From Coccinella septempunctata (Eukaryota; Arthropoda; Insecta; Coleoptera; Coccinellidae), in contig NC_058192.1 in assembly GCF_907165205.1 (NCBI RefSeq), forward strand, positions 35,740,001 to 35,804,000: a stretch of 64,000 nt of DNA, written 5' to 3'. The translations under genes were made by a program, and so were the position numbers. This document shows, in pieces, positions 1 through 11,307 of this stretch (within the stretch, counting starts at the first letter, position 1; every line of letters starts with the position of its first letter). The notes beneath the pieces were generated by a model, which worked only from the letters and a program-made list of their open reading frames with translations, ran no database searches and was not told the origin of the DNA.

Positions 1-41
1 TTATATCATCCATAATATTATCCAGTTTCCACATGTCTACC

Positions 42-1725
42 TCAACTTTTTGTTTGACATGTTCTACGCACTTTCTCCATCTTTCGGAAGTAACCCGTGA
101 GAGAGCCTCTTGAAAAAGATTTTGGACTTGGATTTTTAAATGTGGTGTTTTTATCTGCCACAAAATTCTTAACATCGGCCCAAATCAACTCAATAGGATT
201 CAGTTCGCAGTGGTAGGGCGGTAATCTAAGTACAGTAATATTTTGGGCCTTTGCGGTTTCATCCACGATGTATTTTTCAAAGTTTTCTTTGTTCTGCCTG
301 ACTATCTGCAACAATTGCGCTTTTATGAAGTCAGGGGTGAAATCAATATTTTTCTCCCTCAACCATTGTTGGATATCACTCTTTCTGAATTGTGAATTAG
401 GAATGTTTTCCATTTTCCTTGAATGGTAAGGAGCATTATCTAAAACTACTATAGAATTTTCCTCCAATTTAGGAAGTATACCCTCGAACCACTTTTCGGA
501 CTGACCATCCATTTCTTCATGGTAGTCACCAGTTTTTTTGGATTGGAAGTCCAGAGTCCTCCAGTTGAAAAACCAGTGTCACTGCCAATAAGACACACTA
601 TAATTCTTTGCCCTTTGCCTGGAAAAATATATTCACTTCATTTGAAAAAGAATGTTGAAATTGTTTTCCACCAAAAAGGTACTTACATCAAGTTTCACAA
701 AACTTTGATTGCTCGATCAACGATGTGGCATCGATTTCCCGAAGGAAATCATTGAAACTTTCATATTTCCGAATATATTGGAGGAGTAGCAGTTGAGAAT
801 CATTAAATGGGCGTGTATAGATAATTATTTGGTGCAAGAATGATATTCAGAATGCTTATGACCAACTTATCGACGGAAAACTAATTGACGTTCATCCGTC
901 AATCGATCGTTAATTCTCTGATCAAGCTTTATGAAAGCGAGGGTTAAACGAGGGTTAAACTCAAAATTCAAGACCTTACCAGACGGATTTTTTAATCCAG
1001 TAGATAGTCCAGCAAGTAACGCTTGCCGAGAAGATGTAACTGTTTCATCGGTCCACACTTTGGATTTAGTATGACCGGCATTTACCCAAGTTTCATCCAA
1101 GTAGTAAATCTTCCTGTTTTCATCACGGAAGGCCCTTATTTTCGTGAGATAGTTTCTTCTCCAACATTTAATGTCGTCACGGTCCATTAAAAAACTGTTG
1201 CGTTGGCGACGTCCTTATTTGAAATTAAGTTTTTTCAAAATTATAGAGAATTTTATTATTATTCTTAAAATTTGCCAAGTTCGAGTCTTTATTAACTATT
1301 TTTAATGCTTTCTCTATAGTCGGGTGTTCATTTCTGAAGAAAAACTCGCGAACTTTTCGCCGTATTACATTTTCATCGAAATCTGATAAGGACTCCCATT
1401 CGGTAGTCCGATTTTGATTTGTTGCCGGCTGTGATAGAACACCAGAATTTATGTATTCGGAAATAATTCTCCTAACACTTCGAGCTCCAATGCCAAGTCT
1501 CTCAGCAACTCGGAGTTCTACGTCCTTTAAACACATTCCTGCATTTTGAATAATCTCAATTTTATGTGTATTCAAAATCATTTCTTTTATCTCGGCACTG
1601 AAGTGTCGTTTCAGACGTCTCTTTTTTGGAGAACTTAAGTCAACACGCGATTCCTCAGCAGTATCAGTACTTGACATTATCTTAAATGCTTGTAACTTGA
1701 ATAACTTGCTACAACTATAAACCAA
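42..1725 (-). pseudogene. Broken IS630/Tc1-type DDE transposase
   Basis: Three reading blocks on the minus strand line up as one cut-and-paste transposase. Block 1225-1725 holds an N-terminal helix-turn-helix-like region (basic stretch, then LGIGARSVRRIISEY). Block 867-1187 carries the first catalytic Asp in YYLDETWVNAGH. Block 42-512 carries the second in VVLDNAPYHS and the third acidic residue in CELNPIELIW, about 83 residues later, so this is not the DD34E mariner spacing. Between 530 and 615 the conserved IGSDTGF strand is readable in another frame, showing a frameshift near 535. The blocks are not joined by one frame, so it is inactive. The left end may continue outside the window. Family identity is inferred from motifs; no terminal repeats were found. 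Confidence 0.8.
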
Positions 1726-1908
1726 TTTACGAGAGAAAAAGCAATGAATGACCTCTGCAGTTCTGCACTACAATTTGCATACAATCAATGAATCAAACGT
1801 AATGCGGTTCTGCATTACTCCCACCTGCAAACATGGCGTTCCTGAAGCTTTGACCAATAACAGGAGTACCTCAAATAAGATCACGCGTTAGTCAGTTTGT
1901 TTACGCTG

Positions 1909-1993
1909 GCCTCTCGGATTTGGATAGACTATAGTTGGGTAGAGCACTTGACCGGTAATCAAGAGGGGCGCGGGTTCGAATCCTGCCCGGAGG
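1909..1993 (+). tRNA. tRNA-like sequence, probable pseudogene or SINE head
   Basis: A polymerase III-type A box (TAGTTGGGTAGAGC) and a perfect B box (GGTTCGAATCC) are spaced as in a tRNA. The anticodon arm is a 5-bp CTTGA/TCAAG stem with a 7-nt loop CCGGTAA (anticodon GGT, Thr), and the T arm pairs. Position 33 is C, not the near-universal U, and the acceptor stem and the acceptor to D-arm spacing are irregular. A functional tRNA is therefore unlikely; a pseudogene or tRNA-derived SINE head fits better. Confidence 0.5.
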
Positions 1994-2209
1994 TGTACTT
2001 TTTCAGAATTCAATAATTAGGCAATCCATTCACCTGTCAAAATATTTCAATATGGCGGTCGGTTGGCAAACAACGTTTGCTTACCTTTCGTAATTTGGAA
2101 CTTTTGGAAGCTTTTTCTCAATAATTGACATGGATTGGTGTTAAATATCGTTTAGTTTTTTTGATACATATAGTGAATAGTGAGAACTAAGTTTTATTCC
2201 GAAAGAAAA

Positions 2210-2908
2210 ATGCCTGTAACAAGTATTATGGTTAATTGTGGAAGTCGTGCAGATCGGTACCATAAGGATTTTTTCGTATACCTACTGTGACAAAATCTGT
2301 GCATTACCTACATATTAACGAAGAAGGGATATGTGGTTAGCAGCTCAAGAGAGAAGATCTAACTGAAGCAATTATTAGAAACCAAGGAGTATGTAGCAGA
2401 CATTTCATAACGGGTAGGTACCTAAGAAGAATATCTATGTGTCTGTATTCATATACCTATAAGTGAAACTGAATATACAGTGATTTCTTTCGAATACGTT
2501 TTTATAAAGGTTTAACTTACTAAAAATATGTAAAATTTTCTGTTCATTTCTTAGTGTAACGAAGGAAGTGATCTGGGTGATACAGAGCAAGCAGGGCAGA
2601 GCAGATTGAGAGGCTGTGCTAAATAAACAGACTTGACAATGACCATGTTAAGTACACAAGTTGAGCAGTTCAACTTTGCCACCAGAAAAATAGAAGACTT
2701 AGAAAAGAAAGTTGAAAACACTCCTCGGTGACTAATGGACAATATCAATAATGTATTTTTGTGGAAGTATTATTGTGGGTTCGATCATAAATTCATCAAA
2801 GCAGCTATTTTTCCAGAAAAAGAACCTCACATTTCATCAACATCAACAACAGTACTGAGTCCTAACAATCAAATGTTACTCACATTAGTAAAATTGACGT
2901 ATGTTTGA
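2210..2908 (+). pseudogene. THAP-domain protein remnant, transposon-derived
   Basis: The reading begins at ATG 2210 with MPVTSIMVNCGSR, the Cys-containing start of a C2CH THAP zinc finger. A one-base loss in the T-run near 2278 shifts frame. After it the frame reads PTVTKS, then EDLTEAIIRNQGVCSRHF, the classic C-terminal THAP Cys-x2-His signature, with one in-frame stop between. A splice-like boundary follows (about 2418 donor, 2555 acceptor). The second block contains a short coiled helix (LEKKVEN) and FLWKYYCGFDHKF, ending in LSPNNQMLLTLVKL, like the helix-turn-helix region that follows THAP in many insect Harbinger-derived proteins. Stops and the frameshift mark it as a pseudogene. The second-block assignment is weaker than the THAP call. 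Confidence 0.6.
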
Positions 2909-3484
2909 ATAATAAAAATATTTGAGAGAAAGTCAATTGTGTTGATCTGCATTTATTTACTATAGTAAAAACATATACACAGATATATAAATTTTATTGT
3001 ACTTCAGTAATTAATGAATGCAGTGCAAACAAGTTTGCATGATTTATTTCCATTAATCAAATCGAACGATACTTACACCAAAATGGTTAATTCAATGAAG
3101 AAATTATAGAGAATAATATTTTGATTATTTGACAAAAGGTCCTACATAATGAAAAGGATCCACACAAGTTTTGTAACAAAAACAGCGAAGAGAATTAGGT
3201 GAAAAAGCACCAATGATGTTATGCTCTGAACTCACGAAACCCATAATTATTGAATTTCAATTCATGCAAGGCAAACAAAACATTTTCTAAATTATATATT
3301 GAATGAATAAGAACGTGACCTTAGTGTATATACATTATCTATAATGGTATTCACCATTTTTATAAGAAATTTAAGTGAAACAAAAATCTCTGCTTGCCAA
3401 CCAAGCGCCATATTTGACAGTTGAAAGTCACGTGGTCTGGATTCCCTAATTGTCTGCATGCCGTTAATATATTCATTGATATTC
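2909..3484. other. No gene seen
   Basis: AT-rich sequence with no recognisable domain, repeat end or RNA motif. It separates the THAP remnant from the truncated left end of the copia element. Confidence 0.5.
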
Positions 3485-3499
3485 AATTCTCAGACATTA

Positions 3500-4308
3500 A
3501 TTCCACTACTCAACTTAATAATATTATTTGTTTCAAGTGCAAAAAAAGCGGACATTATATGTCTAAATGTCCAAACAAATCTGGATCTGAAGGAGGTTTT
3601 AGTGCTGTATTCACAACTGGTAATTTCAAAGAGACAGATTGGTACGTGGATAGTAGAGCCAGTGTTCACTTAACAGCATCTAAACAATGGTTAATGAACA
3701 CAAGAAATCCTGATTTATCAGAGATAGTTGTTGCGAACAAATCCACAATTAAGGTTGACTGTGCAGGTGATGTCGAGATCAGAACAGTAACTGACAAAAA
3801 CCATCGCATAATTTTAGAAAATGTTCAATATGTTCCAGGATTGACAACAAATTTACTTTTTGTTTGTCAGCTAATCAAAAATGGAAATAAGGTATCATTC
3901 AGTGAAAATGGTTGTGACATTTACAATCGCCATAATATTTTAGTGGCAACTGCTAGCTTGTGCAACAATGTGTACAAATTGAACGTGCATGAAGAGAAGC
4001 CAGTGTGCTATCAAGCAGTTACCAAGAATACTTGGCATCAACGTTTGGGCCACATCAACGATTTATATTTGAAGAAAACATCGAAGTTGGTAGATGGCCT
4101 TGTGTACCAAGAGAAAAACATTGGAAATTGCGAGGTATGCTGCAAGGGTAAACAAGCTCGTTTACCATTTCCAAAAGAAGGCAGTCGAGCAGAAAAACTT
4201 CTGGAAATAATCCACGGTGACATATGCGGCCCAATGGAAAGCACATCATTAGGTGGAGCTAAATATTTCATCACTTTCACTAAGATGAAGCATATGATAA
4301 ATTCTTAG
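3500..4308 (+). pseudogene. Copia gag zinc knuckle, protease and integrase N-part
   Basis: The translation contains a CCHC knuckle (CFKCKKSGHYMSKCP) for RNA binding. Next comes the aspartic protease with WYVDSRASVHLT, where the expected DSG active-site triad reads DSR, a change likely to impair catalysis. The GAG-pre-integrase segment follows (TWHQRLGHIN...CEVCCKGKQ) with its His/Cys residues. The start of the integrase core, IHGDICGPM, carries the first catalytic Asp. The frame ends abruptly after YFITFT, where a deletion removes the segment normally leading to the second catalytic Asp. The start of this stretch (3421-3485) does not resemble gag. Confidence 0.85.
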
Positions 4309-5192
4309 AATTTAAAAACCTAGCTGAGAATCAACTTGACACTAAAATCAAAGTTCTGAGGAGTGATAATGGAGGAGAGTTTTGCAATCGAGAATTCAAC
4401 ATGTTTTTAAAGAAAGCTGGAATTGTACACCAAACATCGAACAGCCACACACCTCAGCAAAACGGAATGGCTGAACGAATAAATCGAACACTGGTCGAGA
4501 AGGCAAGGTGCTTACTGTTTGAGGAAGGACTGAGTAAGACTTTATGGGCCGAAGCTTGCAAAACAGCTTGCTATTTGAGGAATCGTTCAGCATGCTCGAA
4601 GACAGAGAAGACACCATACGAAATGTGGACTGGTAGAAAACCCGATGTCAGTCACCTTCGTGTATATGGAAGTACAGTCATGGTGCATGTGCCAAAGGCC
4701 AACAGAAAGAAGTGGGATCAAAAATCAACAAAGCATATTCTAGTGGGCTATGATGAAACTACAAAGGGCTATAGGTGCTTCAACCCTAGTACGAAGAATG
4801 TTATCACAAGTCGTGATGTGACGGTTTTTGAAAAACCACCTGTAGTATCTCTTACTGAAGATCCAGAGGAAGATCTGGATTCAGTGGGGGATGAAAGTGA
4901 ACCATTGTCTTTAAGTTCTGATGAATTAATCAATAATGAGTTTTCAGATAATGACTACGTTCCAGATATTCAAATTAGTCCACCAAACACGACACAGGTT
5001 CCAAGGCGGTCGCAAAGGAATGCTAAGAACAAGGCATTTGATGATTATGTCACCTACTTCAATGGTGCCCCTTCACCGAATATGCAACAAGTCCCAAAGT
5101 CAGTAGCAGAGGCACTCTCCTTATTATTTGTGTTCTGTGCTCTCCAGTGCAGACCGGCAGGAGTGGAAGCGTGCCATGGAGGAGGAGATTGA
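4285..5192 (+). pseudogene. Copia integrase core and C-terminal part
   Basis: Reading resumes at about 4290 with FLEFKNLAENQLDTKIKVLR. It then gives the second catalytic Asp in RSDNGGEF and the Glu in PQQNGMAERINRT, so the DDE triad survives but is split by the upstream deletion. Downstream are the copia-type C-terminal segment (YEMWTGRKPDVSHLRVYG, HILVGYDE) and a low-complexity acidic linker. The frame runs out near 5150, just before reverse transcriptase, where a frameshift occurs. Confidence 0.85.
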
Positions 5193-5757
5193 GTCCTTCT
5201 ACGAGAATGAAACATGGGAACTTGTAGATCCACCTGAGGCGGCCACCATAGTTCAGTGTAAGTGGGTTTTCAAAGTGAAGTGCGGGAGTGAAAATGAAAA
5301 CAAGTAAGTAGCTAAAGGTTACACTCAAAGAGAAGGTATTGACTATAGTGAAACCTTTGCTCCGGTAGTGAGACATTCCACTCTGAGACTATTGATAGGA
5401 TTAGCTGTAAAATTAGATTTAAGGATTCTGCATTTAGACGTAAAAACCGCATTTCTAAATGGCATTTTGAGGGAAAATGTTTTTATGCATCAACCCGAAG
5501 GCTTTGTTTCTGATCAAAGCAAAAACAAAGTTTTCAAGTTAAAAAAGGCTGTGTACGGCTTGAAGCAGTCAAGTCGTGCATGGAATGAAAGAGTTGATGA
5601 AGTGTTATCAGATATAGGCTATAGAAAATCTAAATTTGAGCCGTGTTTGTACGTTAAAAATAATCAAGGCAAATTATCGATTGTTGCTCTTTATGTTGAT
5701 GATTTTTTGTTTTTTCGGCAGACACGAAAGAGACAAAATTTTTGGAAAGTCATTTAA
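5160..5757 (+). pseudogene. Copia reverse transcriptase, palm region
   Basis: After the frameshift the RT begins with EEEIESFYENETWELVDPP and KWVFKVK. There is a stop at about 5306, then GIDYSETFAPVVRHSTLR and LHLDVKTAFLNG (first catalytic Asp), YGLKQSSRAWNERVDE, and the catalytic box LYVDDFLFF. These are standard Ty1/copia RT blocks. The frame ends at 5757, and the next block restarts about 45 bases on in another frame, so the polyprotein is broken here again. Confidence 0.88.
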
Positions 5758-5759
5758 GC

Positions 5760-6631
5760 TCTAAATTTAAAATAAAAATCTTGGAGAAGCCAAACACTGC
5801 TTGGGCTTGAGAATCAATCGAGATAAAAGTAGCATAACTATTGATCAGGAGCAATATATAAATGATCTGTTGATTAAGTTTAATATGATTGACTGTAAAA
5901 CTGCGTGTACCCCTTTAGAAATCAATGTTAAACTCAATGTTATTGAAGGGGAAGAAACTTGTAGTCTAGAAATTCCCTATCAGGAACTTATAGGAAGCCT
6001 CATGTATTTGGCATTGATGACACGACCTGATATTGCACATGCAGTGAGCTCATTAAGTCAATACAATAATTGTTACACAAGACTGCACTGGCAGTATGCA
6101 AAACGTGTCTTGAGGTATTTAAAAGGAACAAAGAATTATTCCATGAAATTTTGTAATGATAACTCTAGTATAGTTGGCTTTGCTGATGCTGATTGGGGAT
6201 CAGACAGGCTAGATAGGAAATCTTTTTCAGGATATGTTTTTAAGTTTTGTGGTGGATCTATATCGTGGAAAAGTTGTAAACAGCGGACAGTTGCTTTGTC
6301 AACAACCGAAGTTGAGTATATGGCTCTAAGTGATGCCGCAAAGGAAGCTATTTATCTGAGAAATCTTTTATTTGAGCTCACTGGAAGATTGGATTGTATT
6401 GAGATTTATAATGATAATCAGAGTGCCCAAAAGTTGGCAAACAATCCAGTTTTCCATGACAGATCGAAGCACATAGATATCAGATACCATTTTTTGAGAG
6501 ATGCAGTTTTGGAAAATAAAATCAGTTTGAAATATTTGTCCACTGAAGAAATGGTGGCTGATATACTAACTAAGCCATTGCAAAATGTAAAAAACACTAA
6601 GTTCCTGGGTTATTTAGACTTAAGTACTTGA
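5760..6631 (+). pseudogene. Copia RT thumb and RNase H
   Basis: The block starts with the RT connection (LGLRINRDKSSITIDQEQY, PYQELIGSLMYLALMTRPDI). RNase H follows: GFADADWGSDRLDRKSFSG (first Asp), TTEVEYMALSDAAKE (Glu), EIYNDNQSAQKLA (Asp) and HIDIRYHFLRD. It ends with the usual copia tail ADILTKPL and a stop at 6629-6631, only about 40 bp before the LTR. This is the best preserved part of the element. Confidence 0.9.
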
Positions 6632-6668
6632 GTTAGTAGCGAGGATGTGAACTTTCGTTGAGTGGGGG

Positions 6669-6889
6669 TGTTGTAAATGTACACCGAAAGCTCATATATT
6701 CTATGTGTGACATGCGCAGCATGCTACTTCAGATTTATGTATCTGTGCTTCTCATTCTGTCAGCAGTCAGTTCAGTTTAACTCGTCGTTGCGTTCACAGT
6801 TTACTGTTTCTTTTTCCTTTCGAATAAACGATTATAAACTCTGCAAGTGTATTATTAAATATAATAAACAACAAGTAAACCGTTTTCAC
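6669..6889 (+). repeat. Copia 3' LTR
   Basis: The LTR begins TGTTGTAAATG directly after the polypurine tract and has a polyadenylation signal (AATAAA, about 6825). It ends in CACA or, less likely, earlier in CAACA near 6872. The exact end is uncertain because the 5' LTR is absent. Confidence 0.65.
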
Positions 6890-9440
6890 ATTCGTTAGCA
6901 GTCAAAGGACCGCATAATTTTTGTTGTATTGAACATTCCTTTCGTTTTCTGCAGTTTATACAAAATCTCAAAATGTATGCAAAAACCCGTTTAACTTTTG
7001 TAAGTGATGAGAATTTATCCAAAATTTTAACAAGCTCACTATCCTCAATCCTTTTCGCCATCGTTGAAACATTTGAAACTATACTGATCTCAGGTAATTT
7101 CGATGGAACTTCATACTCGAATTTCCACTTAGTTTCATGTTCAAAAAGAAAGCTAGGACCTTTCCACCAAAGATCACAATTTTTTAATTCTTTCGGGGTT
7201 AGGCCCCTACTAGCAGGATCCGCAGGGTTGAATTTTCCCGACACGTAAGACCAGCGAACGTTTTCGTGTATTTGCACAACCCTATTGGAAATAAAGGTTT
7301 TCAATTTATAAGGCGGAGTTTTGAGCCAACCCAAAACTGTACTAGAATCCACAAAACAAAATATGTCGGTTAAATTTATGAACGACTTAAGAGCCTCAAT
7401 AGTAGCGTTCATTAACCTCGACAAAAGACAAGCAGCTCCCAGTTCTAACTTGGGAATTGTTAAAGTTTTCAAAGGTGCTACACGTGTTTTGGAGGCCACT
7501 AAATGTACCATATAATTCCCCTCTGATTTGACCCTCAAATAAATAACTGCAGCCATTCCCATAATACTGGCATCCGAAAAGCCTATTAACATACAAGGAG
7601 ATATTTCAGCACCACACATATACCTAGGAAACTTTATTTCCTCGAGCAATAATAACTGAGACTTTATTAAAACCCACATCTCATGTAGATCATCCGGAAG
7701 TGGATCATCCCAGTCAATCTTTAACAACCACAACTTCTGTATCATCGATTTCAATAAGAAAGTAAATGGGCTTAAATAACCATTTATATCATAGGTTCGA
7801 GCCACCCTAGATAATATTCCTCGTTTCGTTGCTGGTTCGTTTACATCATTGACTTTATATTGAAACGTATCTTCCGCTTTGTCCCAAAACATTCCGAGAA
7901 CCTTCGTTATTGACTTACTATTTCCGATCGGTAATTCCAGCCATTCCGTTAAATCCCCCACAACATCCTTATTAGAAGATGCCCACTTTCCTAAATTGAA
8001 TCCACCGGCCTTCATCAAATCAATTAGCTGGTTTTTGAGTTCAAGAGCTTCAAATTTCGATTTAGCACCGGTCAAAATATCGTCTACAAAAGTTTGCTCA
8101 TTCAAAGCTCTAGCTGCCAAAGGATACTTCGCGCCCTCGTCCTTCACGAGTTCTTTCAAAGTACGATTTGCAAGAAACGGTGATGTTGTGACACCAAAAA
8201 CCACCCTCGTATGTTCCAACTCCATTATCGGTTCGTTAGAATTAAATCGCCAAAAAATGTGTAAATATTTTCTATCTAATGGATCCACCGCTACACATCT
8301 GACAGATGTCACAAGTCAATGCTACCGGTTGTAGTCTAAAACGAGTTATAACAACAGAAATATCCTGATGTAACTTGGGTCCCGACAATAGAATATCGTT
8401 TAAAGAAACTCCATTTTCATCACGTTCGGTTGGATTGAAAACCACTCTAATTTTAATGTCATCAGACGTTCGTTTAACGACTCCATGATGAGTCATAATA
8501 TATGAAGATTTTTCAGTAGCTGGAATAAGATGTCCCTGATCAATAAAATCTCTTATATTTTCCGCGTATTTCTTGTGATAGTTAGGATCTTTTTTAAATC
8601 TTGATTCCAATTTGTAAAATCTATTTAGAGCAATTTCCCTGTTAGAACCTAACTTTACATTTCCGTTCCGAAATGGAAAACTTACAACATACTGACCGTT
8701 TGCATTTCGCCGAGTATTTTCCTTATAATGCGATTCACAAAATTGATCTTCCGGTGAAATAGGCTTCGGTAAACTTACTTCCTCTGATTCCCAAAATGCA
8801 CGCAAAATTTCGTTAAGTGACGGCTCATTCTCAATTGAAATGCAAGAAATCATCCGATCAACCGAAACAACCGATGGTGATACATTTCCTAAAATCACCC
8901 AACCTAGTGATGTTAAATAAGCGCTCGGATTCCCCCGAATTATTGATGGAACCGTCGGCGTTAAATCTAATAGCGCTTGAATTCCTAACAAAATATCAAC
9001 AGAAGATGAAATATAAAATTCCGGATCTGCTAATTGAAATGACTGGAACTGGCTTCCCACATCACCAGACATATTTGTTATCGGTAAATTTGAACAAATT
9101 CGAGATAGAACAATTGGTTCAAAATTATATACAAAATCAGATTCGTTCATAGAAACTATTTCACAATTTAATGCTCCACGCGGTTTCACACCTCTCGTTT
9201 CTTTAATTCCGGACAATTCATAAATACATGTTTTACGTTTTTTGCCTAAACAGTTGGCCATTCTCTCAGTAATAAAATTCGTTTGTCCAAAACTACTCGA
9301 CATGGATACAGTTCACCCAGTTTTCCTTTAATGAATACTCTTGCCGTAGCTAACAAAGTATCAGGTTTTTTCGATTCCAAAGAAGAAAGAGCAACTGAAC
9401 TCGAAGGTTGCAAATGCGGTCCATAAAAATCCTCTTTATC
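6890..9440 (-). pseudogene. BEL/Pao pol: protease, RT, RNase H, integrase start
   Basis: Protease (DUF1758 type): the strand LLATARVFIKGKLGELYPCRVVLD ends at the active-site Asp. The Ser-Gly after it is deleted (about 9297), shifting frame into QTNFITERMANCLG. Peptidase-A17 and RT blocks follow (ALNRFYKLESRF, KIRVVFNPTERDENGVSLND). A frameshift near 8300 splits the first RT catalytic segment from YLHIFWRF, and the catalytic box reads QTFVDDILTG. RNase H is clear (IGFSDASIMGMAAVIYLR, CFVDSSTVLGWLK, NPADPASRGLTP). The frame ends at KLCGPLTANE, the start of integrase, cut by the copia LTR. Confidence 0.88.
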
Positions 9441-10696
9441 TATTTTATTTTTATATTCTTTATCATGAGTAAGCTATTATGTCGAGTACTAGAACAAAAT
9501 TTACAATTGATTTTCATTCTGCAATTTGATATTCGATGGGGATATAAACAAGCATAGCACAAATTATTATTTCTTACAAATTCATGACGTTCTCTTGGTG
9601 ACAGTAAAAGGAATTTAGAACATTGGGTAAATCGCCCCCGGTACAACAAAGACAAAATTTACTTTTTCCCTGAATTAAATTTGTATCGACTTCTTGAGAC
9701 AAAATCGATACTTTCTTTCTGTAAGCACCGGCTGATCCTTGATTTTTCGAGTAATTCATTTTAAAATCAACATTATGTTTATTCATCTGCATATCCAATT
9801 TTAAACTTTCGCCTACCAATTGCGAAACCGAGCATTTACTTCGTAAAAATTCTATCAGGTTGTCAAAAGATGGAAATTCTGTATCTAAAAATTTCTTCTC
9901 AAATTCCTCTTTGGATTTATTATCCAATAATGGTAAAGTAAACTGAACAAATATATAGTCAGTCAAATTCGGTATTTTCATATCGCCTAATGCCGTTACG
10001 TTCGTTTGTAAAATCTCACATAATTCTGATATTCCCTCGAAACTATCATTACGTAAAGGTTTCAATCCAAATATTGTTCGCAAATAATGATTCGCGATAA
10101 TGCGTTTATTCGTATAACGTTGTATTAATTGATTATAAACAACAATATAATTTTCCGGTGAAAAGCGAATGGTCTGCGCGAACTTCAACGCCGAACCTCC
10201 AAGTGATTAATTAACACGGTAAATTTTTCGATATCAGAATAATTGGTATTGTGTACCAAGGCATCGTACATGGCCCTGAATGCTGGAAATTTTTCGGGAC
10301 TTCCATCAAATTTGGTTATGTTTATATCGCGTAAAGATAATTCCTTTTTCATATGCGGACTAACAGCTGATTGAGGGTCACTGACCGGCTCACTGTATTT
10401 TCCGGCGCATGCTAATATTTCGAAATAAACTTCATCGAAATTTGATTCCAACTGAATGACATCGGTAAAAAATTCTTTATGTTTACCTGATAACATCTGA
10501 AGATTATCAAGAGTTGCAACGAATTTTTCTCTCACCTTATCGATTTGAGACACTCTTAACTTGAATTGAGTTATTATAGCTTCTGGGGTAATTGATTTGT
10601 CAACTCATAACAATCCTGTAATTGACGCCAAAAACGTTCCTTATAGCCAGTTAGTTTTCTAAACAAATTTTTATCCTCTTCGCTAGCGGAGGCCAT
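9440..10696 (-). pseudogene. BEL/Pao gag (DUF1759) with zinc knuckle
   Basis: ATG at 10696 gives MASASEEDKNLFRKLTGYKE. A frameshift near 10600 leads to KSITPEAIITQFKLRVSQID. The DUF1759 capsid-like region follows (TKFDGSPEKFPAFRAMYDALV, then ENYIVVYNQLIQRYTNKRII across a shift at 10186). Another shift near 9600 leads to the Cys/His knuckle CYACLYPHRISNCRM-CKFCSSTRHN. Gag would package RNA and nucleate the particle; three or more frame breaks rule that out here. Confidence 0.85.
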
Positions 10697-10965
10697 GTTG
10701 AATGTTTTTTATGAAAGAGTTATGGACAGATAATTTAATGAGTAGTAAAATGGAATATCGTGAATAATACAATGAGCCTAAAAATACCAAAGCCGTGAAT
10801 ATGGAGATCTATCGTTGTAACAATTATAATAATTAAAAATAATATATTTCAATGTTTCCTGAATGTTGGCAATTAAATCAAACTCGTATTTCACGTCCTT
10901 CCATTATAATGTTCAGGGGATATTCACGGGTTTAGGACTGAATAATAACAACTTTCTTAAAACAA

Positions 10966-11005
10966 AGTCGACGTTTCGTCGATATATTTCGACTTTCTCA
11001 AGACT
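10966..11005 (-). ncRNA. Hammerhead-ribozyme-like motif in PLE tail (variant core)
   Basis: On the minus strand: stem I AGTC/GACT, core TTGAGAA, a stem II hairpin (GTCGA/TCGAC), GAAA, self-complementary ACGT, then C. The canonical core CTGANGA is changed at both C3 (to U) and G8 (to A), two positions that pair in the active fold. Its place at the PLE 3' end matches known PLE hammerheads. Activity is uncertain. Confidence 0.6.
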
Positions 11006-11307
11006 AAAAATTGAGACAGGAATAATAGAAACAAGAACACAAACAAATTATTAAAGCTGCATCTTACCTAGTTTTGTTAGTTGTTTAAAATATACATAAA
11101 AATCATAGTATGTGCAGGAATTAGAAGTGAACTACCTTTACTCAAAACAACAGTCAATTAATAAAACAATCCTAAGAACTCTGACACATAGCATCTAGGA
11201 TAACACAGCGCAAGAAAAACAATAACACACGGATGACGGTAGATACAATGTCACGCATCTGACGCACAAACGATCAATCAAAAACAACTACTAAACAGTA
11301 GTTCATC

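Larger units (their letters stand above)
3485..6889 (+). mobile_element. Ty1/copia retrotransposon, 5'-truncated
   Basis: Copia order is intact: zinc knuckle, protease, integrase, reverse transcriptase, RNase H, then a polypurine tract (GAGTGGGGGTG, about 6658) and a 3' LTR. The 5' LTR and nearly all of gag are missing, so the left edge near 3485 is a truncation. Internal frameshifts and a deletion inside integrase make it inactive. Its right end interrupts the integrase region of the BEL/Pao element on the other strand. Confidence 0.9.

Noticed and set aside
1909..1993. Functional tRNA-Thr(GGT)
   Set aside because: C at position 33, irregular acceptor stem and extra bases before the D arm; kept only as tRNA-like.
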